This document shows, piece after piece, positions 26,167-35,257 of a stretch of DNA of 64,000 nucleotides. Under the pieces are notes generated by a model, which searched no databases, was not told the DNA's origin, and saw only the letters and a list, made by a program, of their open reading frames with translations. The translations under genes and the position numbers were made by a program. How positions within the stretch are numbered: the stretch's first letter is position 1; each line of letters starts with the position of its first letter. Source of the stretch: Magnetococcus sp. PR-3 (GTDB lineage: Bacteria; Pseudomonadota; Magnetococcia; Magnetococcales; Magnetococcaceae); NCBI RefSeq assembly GCF_036689865.1, contig NZ_JBAHUQ010000006.1, positions 1-64,000 on the forward strand. The letters run 5' to 3'.

Positions 26167-26703
26167 ACCGCTTTGTCCCTGCCTGTGAGAGATTGCCACC
26201 GAGATATCCTCGTTAGAGGTCTCTCAACTTACCTGCCCCGGTTCTGTGACAGAGCTAGGTTGGGGTGGCCCCCAGTATGAGCCTAAACCACCTAGGGTTC
26301 TTTCCGCCGATACCCTATTGATGATACAAGCCCCAGACCGAACATGCTTGATCATCCTTTTCTCTACTTTCCTTAATACATGGCGTGTGATCGCTTGGCA
26401 TGCCCTGCCGACCCTGTTTGTAGAGCCAACCTATGTACCATCATGCCTGTCGGGTGCCTGTTGCTGATGATGAGGGGATCCCACAGGGGGGAGAGCTGGA
26501 ACGGTATGAATTGTGGGGGTTATAGGCCAACATAAAAGTAGTGTTGGGGCCTGAGATCCGTTAGGGAATAGGAGAAGCAGTTCTGCGCATGTGCCGAGAT
26601 CTTAACGGGCCTGTTGGTGGGGCAAGGGCCCGGTTGATCAGGGGCACCAGGTCACGACAGTTGGTGTTTTATCGCCACCAGGTGCCACCGATCAAACAGG
26701 TGA
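26167..26703. other. Intergenic region
   Basis: About 540 bases between convergent genes. Short open frames exist but lack a ribosome binding site or family features. A fuzzy inverted repeat (GGCACCAGG ... CCAGGTGCC, about 26642-26689) lies downstream of the SDR gene and might end its transcript, though no T run is seen. Confidence 0.35.
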
Positions 26704-27435
26704 TTATGCGGATGTCCAATCCATCCAGTCACGGGCTTTCAGGTGCTGACCACGTACATCTTTGCTGTGTGTGCTGGCCAGATAGAGAAAGACCGGGAAG
26801 ATCGCCTCCGGTACGGGAAGCGTATTTTTATCTTCACCAGGAAAAGCCTCAGCCCGCATGGTGGTGGCTGTACCGCCAGGGTTGACACTGTTCATGCGGA
26901 CACTGGATTTTTCCAACTCCTGGGCCCAGGTCTCTGTCATGTTAACCAGAGCCGCTTTGGAGGCAGCATAGGCACCCCAGAAGGCACGTCCCTCATGCCC
27001 GACACTGGAACTGACGTTGATGACAGAAGCATCATCACTCAATTTGAGTAGGGGCATAAATTCACGGGTGAGAAAAAAGGGTGCCGTCACATTAACCCGC
27101 ATCACCTGTTCCCACTCTTCAGGCTTATAAAACTCCATGGGTGCCAAGGTACCCAAAAGCCCGGCGTTGTTCACTAAAATGTCCAGTTTTCCATAGCGTG
27201 CGTGGGTATTTTTAACCAGTTCAGGAATCGCCCCCATGCCATTTTCCAGATCCAGAGGTACGATGGTAGCTTTGCCCCCGGCCTCGGTAATGGCATCATA
27301 GACTTTTTCCAACTTCTCCTGGGTCCGACCCAGTAGCAGTACGGTGGCGCCCTGGGCCGCAAAACCCATGGCAATGGCCTTACCAATACCGGCACCTGCA
27401 CCGGTTACCAGCGCAATACGGTTTTCAAGCAACAT
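26704..27435 (-). CDS. Short-chain dehydrogenase/reductase (YciK-like)
   Basis: 243 residues with the SDR nucleotide-binding motif TGAGAGIG (residues 11-18), NNAG in ILVNNAGLLG, catalytic Ser in NVSSSVG and YAASKAAL as the YxxxK motif. It resembles the YciK group of NAD(P)H oxidoreductases; substrate unknown. The upstream AGAGG Shine-Dalgarno sequence fits the ATG. Its start codon overlaps the divergent miaA start within CATG. Confidence 0.9.
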   Translation of the reverse strand: MLLENRIALVTGAGAGIGKAIAMGFAAQGATVLLLGRTQEKLEKVYDAITEAGGKATIVPLDLENGMGAIPELVKNTHARYGKLDILVNNAGLLGTLAPMEFYKPEEWEQVMRVNVTAPFFLTREFMPLLKLSDDASVINVSSSVGHEGRAFWGAYAASKAALVNMTETWAQELEKSSVRMNSVNPGGTATTMRAEAFPGEDKNTLPVPEAIFPVFLYLASTHSKDVRGQHLKARDWMDWTSA

Positions 27436-28414
27436 GGTTGATCAATCCTCTATAAATAGCGATGACCCTGCGGCCATTCCGGTGCTTTATGTAATGGGCC
27501 CTACCGCGTCGGGTAAGACCGGGCTGGCCCTGCATCTGGCCGAGCATTTCCCTTTGGAGATCGTAAACGCCGATTCGGTTCAGGTCTACAAGGGAATGGA
27601 TATTGGTTCGGCCAAGCCCACAATGCAAGAACGGAACGCGGTTCCCCACCATTTAATGGATATTACGACACCGGATGATCCTTTTTCTGCGGGGCGTTTT
27701 CGTCGGGCAGCCATAGAGATCATTGAAGATTGCCACCGGCGGGGGGTTATTCCTGCTTTGGTGGGCGGCACCGGTTTTTATTTTCGGGCCGTAGAGCAGG
27801 GTATTGCGTATATCCCAGAAGTAGAGCCCGCTCTCTTGACCGAGCTTAATGCCAAATCGGAGACAGAGGAAGGTTTGGCCGCATGTTATGCACAGCTTAA
27901 ACAGGTTGATCCTGAATGGGCTGGCCGGGTGGAGCCACGGGACCGTCAGCGTATTATCCGGGGGTTGTCGGTCTATACAGCCAGTGGTACCGCTTTATCC
28001 CATTGGCAACGACTGAGCCGGGAACAAAAACCTGAAGGTCCTGCACTGGCGATCTGCAAATTGGCCATCCAGTGGCCACGGGCAACCCTGTATGCGCGCA
28101 TTAACCAACGTTTTGAACAGATGGTAAGCGAAGGATTTTTGGAAGAGGTCCAGACCCTGCGAGCACAAGGCTACCATAAAGATCTGCCTGCCATGCGTGC
28201 GGTGGGTTACCGCGCATTGATGGGTTATCTGGATGGTCAGTATGATTTGGCCCGTGCCGTGGAGCTTGGCCAACAGGACAGTCGCCGCTATGCCAAACGT
28301 CAAACCACGTGGTTAAATGGTGAACCCGGGCTGCATTGGTTAGAGCCAAACGGGGCAAAACAGGCTGCTTTAACCACAGTTGAAGCTTTTTTGCATTTTT
28401 TTCTGAAAAAATAA
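27434..28414 (+). CDS. miaA: tRNA dimethylallyltransferase MiaA
   Basis: Adds dimethylallyl to A37 of tRNAs reading UNN codons. 326 residues. P-loop GPTASGKT at residues 22-29, then NADSVQVYKGMDIGSAKPT and LVGGTGFYFRA motifs, and the C-terminal RRYAKRQTTWL. The ATG overlaps the divergent SDR start by two bases and lacks a clear Shine-Dalgarno sequence. hfq follows, as in many proteobacteria. Confidence 0.96.
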   Translation: MVDQSSINSDDPAAIPVLYVMGPTASGKTGLALHLAEHFPLEIVNADSVQVYKGMDIGSAKPTMQERNAVPHHLMDITTPDDPFSAGRFRRAAIEIIEDCHRRGVIPALVGGTGFYFRAVEQGIAYIPEVEPALLTELNAKSETEEGLAACYAQLKQVDPEWAGRVEPRDRQRIIRGLSVYTASGTALSHWQRLSREQKPEGPALAICKLAIQWPRATLYARINQRFEQMVSEGFLEEVQTLRAQGYHKDLPAMRAVGYRALMGYLDGQYDLARAVELGQQDSRRYAKRQTTWLNGEPGLHWLEPNGAKQAALTTVEAFLHFFLKK

Positions 28415-28639
28415 CGTTTTTTGGTTGAGTACCACCCTATGACCGTTTAAAAATTCGTAGGGTGGCCAAAAAAGAATTGACAGACCTCTTTCGGTCGCTT
28501 GTGCAAGAATGATTTGTTTTTTTGCCGGACATAGGCCTTTGGTCCTCATACGCTGGGTTGAACCCATTGATGAGCTGGGACGGATGATCCGCACCCGATG
28601 CCGGACTTATAACGAGAATGATGATAGGGAGAGTGGACC

Positions 28640-28903
28640 ATGGGCAGCCATGCCGGACACAATGTACAGGATCCGTTTTTGAATACCCTACGCCGGGAAA
28701 AAGTGCCGGTCACGGTCTTTTTGGTCAACGGTATTAAGCTGCAAGGGATGATCACCTCCTTTGACAACTACTGCCTGTTGCTGAAAAACAGTGTCACACA
28801 GTTGGTCTTTAAACATGCCATTTCCACAGTGATGCCCTCGCGCAACATCCATACCGGTGATGAGCGGGATGAGCGTCCTGAGCGTAAAGATAGTAAGGAA
28901 TAA
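28640..28903 (+). CDS. hfq: RNA chaperone Hfq
   Basis: 87 residues. Sm1 and Sm2 motifs are clear: [23 protein letters not shown] and the YKH-type VFKHAISTV (split over residues 20-60). The short acidic/basic tail ([11 protein letters not shown]) is variable in the family. Start with AGGGAGAG upstream. The order miaA-hfq-hflX is the classic arrangement. Confidence 0.96.
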   Translation: MGSHAGHNVQDPFLNTLRREKVPVTVFLVNGIKLQGMITSFDNYCLLLKNSVTQLVFKHAISTVMPSRNIHTGDERDERPERKDSKE

Positions 28904-28932
28904 ACGATTTGCGTTTTTTAGTTGATGTGAAC

Positions 28933-28956
28933 AAGGCGCTCCACATGGAGCGCCTT
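28933..28956 (+). promoter_or_regulatory. Hairpin in the hfq-hflX gap sequestering GGAG
   Basis: AAGGCGCTCC-ACAT-GGAGCGCCTT is a perfect 10-bp stem ending 7 bases before the hflX ATG. The only good Shine-Dalgarno candidate, GGAG, lies in its 3' arm. It may limit hflX translation or act as a weak attenuator. Confidence 0.55.
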
Positions 28957-28963
28957 GGCCTTT

Positions 28964-30268
28964 ATGCCCATGCTTGATACCCATCAAGCCCCTGATCGGG
29001 CCATACTGCTCCAAGCTCTGGAGCCCAAGATCACCCGCGATGCCTCCCAGCGCCTGCTGGATGAACTGGTGCATCTTTCTACCACCGCTGGTTTGGACAT
29101 TCACACCGCACAGCTGCTCTCTTTACAGAAGGTGGTTCCGTCGACCTATTTTGGTTCCGGGCAGGTTGAAGAGTTGGCCCACCAGATTAAGATCAATGAG
29201 ATCGATGTGGCGGTGGTCAACCATGCCTTAACGCCGATCCAGCAGCGTAACCTTGAGAAGCATCTTAACGTCAAGGTGGTGGACCGAACCGGTTTGATCC
29301 TGGAGATTTTTGCGGCCCGTGCCCGTACGCGGGAAGGGACCATGCAGGTTGAGCTGGCTTCGTTAATGTATCAGCAATCCCGGTTGGTTCGTTCCTGGAC
29401 CCACCTGGAGCGTCAACGTGGTGGGGTCGGTCTACGTGGTGGTCCGGGTGAACGACAGATTGAGGTTGACCGTCGTCTGATCCGTAACCGCATTCATAAG
29501 TTAAAAAAACAGTTGGAGGAGGTTGAGCGTACCCGTGCTTTACAGCGCCAACCCCGTAAGGAAATTCCCCTCTATACTGTGGCCTTGGTGGGCTATACCA
29601 ACGCGGGTAAATCCACCCTGTTCAACCTGGTAACCAATGCGGGTGTGATGGCGGAGGATAAGCTATTTGCCACGCTGGACCCCACCATGCGTGCGGTGGA
29701 TCTGCCAGAAGGAGGGCGGGTTTTATTATCCGACACCGTGGGTTTTATCCGCCAACTGCCCCACCAGTTGGTGGCCGCCTTTAAGGCCACCCTGGAAGAG
29801 GTGATCAGCGCTGATCTGTTGCTGCATGTGGTGGATTTGTCGGATCCTGAGTGGGAAAACTATGTGGATTCGGTTGAAGAGGTGTTGCAAGAGCTGGATA
29901 TTCAGCACACGCGTACCATCACAGTGTACAACAAAGTGGATATGCTGGAGAGCCGTGGGGTGCTGGAGCGGGAGCTGGCTCGGGAGGATACCATTGGTAT
30001 CTCAGCCCAAACTGGTGAGGGGGTTCATGAGCTACTCACCACCTTACGGGCGGCGGTGGGACGGGCCATGGTGCGCTATCAGGTCACCTTGCCGGTCTCC
30101 GATGGACGTTGGTTGGCGAAGTTCCATGCCGAAGCCTCGGTTATGGAGACCCGTATGAATGATGAATCCACCTTTTTAACCGTAGAGATGGCACCTTCCG
30201 TCTTAGGGCGTTTACAGGGTGAAGCGGAAAAAGCGGGCGCCAAGGTTCGGTTTAAAGCGCTGGATTAA
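28964..30268 (+). CDS. hflX: GTPase HflX
   Basis: Ribosome-associated GTPase of about 434 residues. The N-terminal HflX domain includes GSGQVEELAHQI and the glycine-rich linker GVGLRGGPGERQIEVDRR. G1 motif GYTNAGKST near residue 210, DTVGF as G3 and NKVDM as G4. The ATG chosen is the first after the hairpin; an ATG two codons on is equally possible. Third gene of miaA-hfq-hflX. Confidence 0.95.
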   Translation: MPMLDTHQAPDRAILLQALEPKITRDASQRLLDELVHLSTTAGLDIHTAQLLSLQKVVPSTYFGSGQVEELAHQIKINEIDVAVVNHALTPIQQRNLEKHLNVKVVDRTGLILEIFAARARTREGTMQVELASLMYQQSRLVRSWTHLERQRGGVGLRGGPGERQIEVDRRLIRNRIHKLKKQLEEVERTRALQRQPRKEIPLYTVALVGYTNAGKSTLFNLVTNAGVMAEDKLFATLDPTMRAVDLPEGGRVLLSDTVGFIRQLPHQLVAAFKATLEEVISADLLLHVVDLSDPEWENYVDSVEEVLQELDIQHTRTITVYNKVDMLESRGVLERELAREDTIGISAQTGEGVHELLTTLRAAVGRAMVRYQVTLPVSDGRWLAKFHAEASVMETRMNDESTFLTVEMAPSVLGRLQGEAEKAGAKVRFKALD

Positions 30269-30829
30269 TCCCTTTATGGAACCAGAGCTTCATCGACCTG
30301 GGGTAGGTGAAGTCTCTAGGTTACCAGGGATCACACCCCGTTTGGGCAGGTATGCCCACAGACCCCCAGTTATCCTCATGGGTGTTTCCCCCTATGGGGG
30401 TCTTGGATAACGCCCCCACGCACGGTGTGGTGAGGTTGGGGGCGGATCTAGATCGTACAATCTTTTCATTTGACTGTAGATACAGTACCCCTGCTGGTTA
30501 CAAGCCCACCCCAATGGGTGCGTTTAGGGTATGGCAGGCTTAGCCCAAAGCTTGATCATGGTCAGCATGAGAGGGCTTGTTTGGTCGTAAAACTGTTTAG
30601 CGTTGGCCCTTGCTCCTGCCACTGTGTGCAAGGGTTGGCTCAACAGATTAGAGGTACCCTTCCGCATCGCAAGAGATCGGGACATCGCTTGATCTCATCC
30701 CCTGTTTCCCACCGTTTTGCTTCCTAGCTGGTTTGTGACCTCATATCCGTTGATCGCGGCTCCTGTAGTGCTGTGGGGGGATCCTTTCTTTTAAACAGCA
30801 GCCGTTTTTGAACAGGTTCTACAGGTCTG
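30269..30829 (+). other. Intergenic region with GC-rich hairpins
   Basis: About 560 bases without a gene I can support. Two stems stand out: GACCCCCA/TGGGGGTC (30361-30402) and CGCCCCCA/TGGGGGCG (30411-30444). Short open frames here lack Shine-Dalgarno sequences and family features. A small RNA is possible but unsupported. Confidence 0.35.
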
Positions 30830-32239
30830 GTGTCCAAGGTTCTATTCGATCATCTCTTTGGGAGCATGCTTGTGCCCATCTCTAAACTCGTCTTTGCCCT
30901 TGGTGCGCTCCTGGCGCTGTTGATCGTGACTCTACAACCCTTTGAGACCACCCTACTCAATGGGGCATTGGCCATTGTGCTTTTTGCCATAAGTGGCTGG
31001 GCTTCCGGTGCGATTCCAGAACATTTAACCGCACTAATTTTCTTTCTATTGGCCATTCTTAGCGGTATTGCAGCACCGGCTATGGTCTTCTCTGGTTTTT
31101 TGACCTCAGCCTTTTGGTTGGTCTTTGCCGGTATCATTATCGGGGCCGCCATGAAACATACCGGCTTGGATACCCGTTTGGCCCATAAACTGGCCCACCA
31201 TGCGCCGGCCCAATATGGGGGGTTGATCGCGGCCATTGTTATCTTTGGTATGGTGTTGGCCTTTCTCATGCCCTCTTCCATGGGTCGTGCTGTACTGATT
31301 GTGCCTCTCATGCAGCGTTTAGCGCAGCAGATGGGCTATGCAGTGGGCTCGCGGGGGTATATTGGTATTCTGTTGGCGGGGGCGATGGGGAGCTTTTTCC
31401 CGGGTTTTGGTATTCTACCTGCCAATGTTCCCAATATGGTTATGGTCGGGGCGGCCGAATCTCTTTATAGCTGGTCACCCTCCTATGGTGGTTATCTGCT
31501 GTTGCACTTCCCACTGCTCGGTTTGGGCAAAAGCCTGCTGATCACAGGGTTGATCACCTATTTTTACCATGACAAACCCACCCTGCCGGTGATGGCCAGT
31601 CAGACAGAGCGCGTACCCTATACAACGTCTGAGCTACGTTTGGCCCTGCTGCTGACCCTGGCCATTGTGTTGTGGGTAACGGATTTTGCACACGGCATTT
31701 CCCCAGCCTGGGTCGGGTTGGGTGTGGCGGTTTTTTGTCTGTTGCCGGGTGCCCGTTTGGTGGAGGGGCGTACCATTAGCCAGTTCAACCTCTCTCCTCT
31801 GCTCTATGTCGCAGGTATTATTGGTATGGGGGCGGTGGTGGCCGAGACCGGTTTGGGTCATTTAATGGCCGAAAAGGTTTTGGCTTTCTTACCCTTGAGT
31901 GAAGATGCCCCTGTGGTGAACTGGACCAACCTCTCTTTGGGCTCGGTGTTTATGAGTCTATTGACCACACAGCCAGGTTTACCGGCTGTAATGAGCCCCC
32001 TGGCTCAGCCGTTGGCCGAGGCATCCGGCTTGGAGCTTCATACCCTGTTGATGATCCAGGTGCTGGGGTACTCTACCACCATCCTGCCTTATCAAGCCCC
32101 ACCGTTGGTGGTGGCGGCGCAGTTGGGTCGTATTCCTTTTAAGGATCTGATCAAGATGACCTTTCTATTGGCACTGCTGACACTGCTGCTGCTTGTACCT
32201 TTAGATATCCTTTGGTGGATGCTCCTCGGTGCTCTGTAA
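30830..32239 (+). CDS. SLC13/DASS-family anion transporter
   Basis: 469 residues with roughly a dozen hydrophobic helices and the family pattern of an inner-membrane Na+-coupled sulfate or dicarboxylate carrier (ALIFFLLAILSGIAAP; FAFLMPSSMGRAVLIVPL-like segment near 140; ILPYQAPPLVVAAQLG near the end). Substrate cannot be told. The start is uncertain: GTG at 30830 has only a weak AGG upstream; an ATG at 30866 is the alternative. No coupled neighbour. Confidence 0.85.
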   Translation: MSKVLFDHLFGSMLVPISKLVFALGALLALLIVTLQPFETTLLNGALAIVLFAISGWASGAIPEHLTALIFFLLAILSGIAAPAMVFSGFLTSAFWLVFAGIIIGAAMKHTGLDTRLAHKLAHHAPAQYGGLIAAIVIFGMVLAFLMPSSMGRAVLIVPLMQRLAQQMGYAVGSRGYIGILLAGAMGSFFPGFGILPANVPNMVMVGAAESLYSWSPSYGGYLLLHFPLLGLGKSLLITGLITYFYHDKPTLPVMASQTERVPYTTSELRLALLLTLAIVLWVTDFAHGISPAWVGLGVAVFCLLPGARLVEGRTISQFNLSPLLYVAGIIGMGAVVAETGLGHLMAEKVLAFLPLSEDAPVVNWTNLSLGSVFMSLLTTQPGLPAVMSPLAQPLAEASGLELHTLLMIQVLGYSTTILPYQAPPLVVAAQLGRIPFKDLIKMTFLLALLTLLLLVPLDILWWMLLGAL

Positions 32240-32697
32240 AACCGAACCGACGATCTGGCTGCGGATGAGAAAAGATATCCTGCGTCGCGCGCTTTGGTCT
32301 CAGCCTCTTTCCCCTTTTCTATGGGCTGTTTGTTTCTCAACCTATGGATCTACGCCCGACAATGAAAAAAAATGGGTGTGAAAATGGTGGAATCCCCCGA
32401 TAAAGCCTGTCGGTGGTTGCTGCTGTGTCCATGCGGGAGAGCCCGATCCGCCATCCATTCTTCATCGGTCATAGGAACGCTGGGGGGGGTGGTCATGGTG
32501 TTTGGGCAAAAAGCTTTAAAAATCCTCACTGGGATGGATGGACATTTTGTGAGGCCTCCTATAGAGTACCGCCTTCGCGTTGAAGGGGTTCAGGTGTGAG
32601 GCGCGGAAAAAAATCACTGTTTTTGATTTTTTTTTCTCGGCTGGGGTTGCAATCCCCCATGGTCGACCCCACATATGCACCAATACGATATCGAAAC
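32240..32697. other. Region between transporter and groESL
   Basis: About 460 bases without a supported gene. It should hold the groESL promoter. I found no CIRCE element (TTAGCACTC inverted repeat) and no convincing heat-shock sigma site. A T-rich tract lies near 32620-32640. Confidence 0.4.
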
Positions 32698-32713
32698 CGG
32701 TCTATTTAGACCG
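32698..32713 (+). promoter_or_regulatory. Palindrome in the groES leader
   Basis: CGGTCTA-TT-TAGACCG, a 16-base inverted repeat with a two-base centre, about 40 bases before the groES ATG. It may be an operator replacing CIRCE or a small leader stem. Confidence 0.4.
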
Positions 32714-32753
32714 ATCACATAGATGTTAAACAGGATCTTTCGGAGGCAATCCC

Positions 32754-33047
32754 ATGTCGATCAATTTTCGTCCGCTGCATGACCGTGTTGTTGTAAAGCG
32801 TACCGAGTCTGACGCTAAAACTGCTGGTGGTATCATCATTCCTGACACCGCTCAAGAGAAGCCTGTACAGGGTGAAGTTGTAGCCGTTGGTGCAGGTGCT
32901 GTGAGTGATGCCGGCAACGTGCGTCCTCTGGAAGTAAAAGTGGGCGACACTGTACTGTTCTCTAAGTACGGTGGCACTGAAGTGCGCATCGATGGTGTTG
33001 ATCTGCTGATCATGCGTGAGTCCGACATCGTGGGTATCTTGGGTTAA
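32754..33047 (+). CDS. groES: Co-chaperonin GroES
   Basis: 97 residues with the family start [12 protein letters not shown], the mobile loop region ([16 protein letters not shown]) and the C-terminal [14 protein letters not shown]-like end. It caps the GroEL ring. A Shine-Dalgarno sequence, CGGAGG, precedes the ATG. groEL follows after 73 bases. Confidence 0.98.
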   Translation: MSINFRPLHDRVVVKRTESDAKTAGGIIIPDTAQEKPVQGEVVAVGAGAVSDAGNVRPLEVKVGDTVLFSKYGGTEVRIDGVDLLIMRESDIVGILG

Positions 33048-33099
33048 TTTCCCATTCCACTTTGACCATAAAATAAAGAAACGCGCTTTGCGCATTTAA

Positions 33100-34776
<1,677 letters not shown>

Positions 34777-34815
34777 GTGTGCTGTCGATCCAACCTGGAT
34801 CATCTTGATGGATTT

Positions 34816-34854
34816 AAAACGCCTCCGACCCTTGGTCGGGGGCGTTTTTCTTTT
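34816..34854 (+). terminator. groESL terminator
   Basis: AAAACGCCTCCGACC-CTT-GGTCGGGGGCGTTTT with one G-T wobble, followed by TCTTTTT, about 40 bases after groEL. Confidence 0.9.
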
Positions 34855-34936
34855 TAAGTTCAGATCCATGAAACCATTTTTGCATAGGGCACTCATAGAG
34901 TGACCCCCATAAGTTCAGAGACAATAGAGGTGTGCA

Positions 34937-35257
34937 ATGGCTGTGGTAATGCTGGTGTGTGATGATCTGCTGAGTAAAGTTCAGTTGGAGTCAAACTGGA
35001 AAGCCAAGGGGCTGACGGTGGTCAACGATAAGAGCACGGAGAACCCGCAGATCATTGCCCTGGACCTGCGTCCCAATAATGCGCTGGAGCGTATCACAGA
35101 GCTATTAAACGCCTATCCTGATGCGCAACTGGTGGCCTTTGGCCCCCATGTGCAGGTTGAGCGCTTAAAAGCCGCCAAAGAGGCTGGTGCCCATTTGGTG
35201 GTGGCACGCAGTGCGGTGGTGGAGAAGGTGGGTCAACTGGCAACTCGGTTGGCTTAA
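34937..35257 (+). CDS. Small receiver-like (pseudo-receiver) protein
   Basis: 106 residues. The pattern resembles a response-regulator receiver fold: start VVMLVCDDLLSKVQLE, a middle strand IIALDLRP, then AQLVAFGPHV and AGAHLVVARSA. The usual phospho-Asp site (DLxMP) is altered to ALDLRPNN and the conserved Lys is not evident, so it may be a pseudo-receiver. No DNA-binding domain. It ends overlapping the stop of the convergent glycosyltransferase gene. Function unknown. Confidence 0.65.
   Translation: MAVVMLVCDDLLSKVQLESNWKAKGLTVVNDKSTENPQIIALDLRPNNALERITELLNAYPDAQLVAFGPHVQVERLKAAKEAGAHLVVARSAVVEKVGQLATRLA

Noticed and set aside
32600-32753. Heat-shock sigma promoter or CIRCE element before groES
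   Set aside because: Neither a CTTGAA plus CCCCAT pair at proper spacing nor the TTAGCACTC inverted repeat is present.
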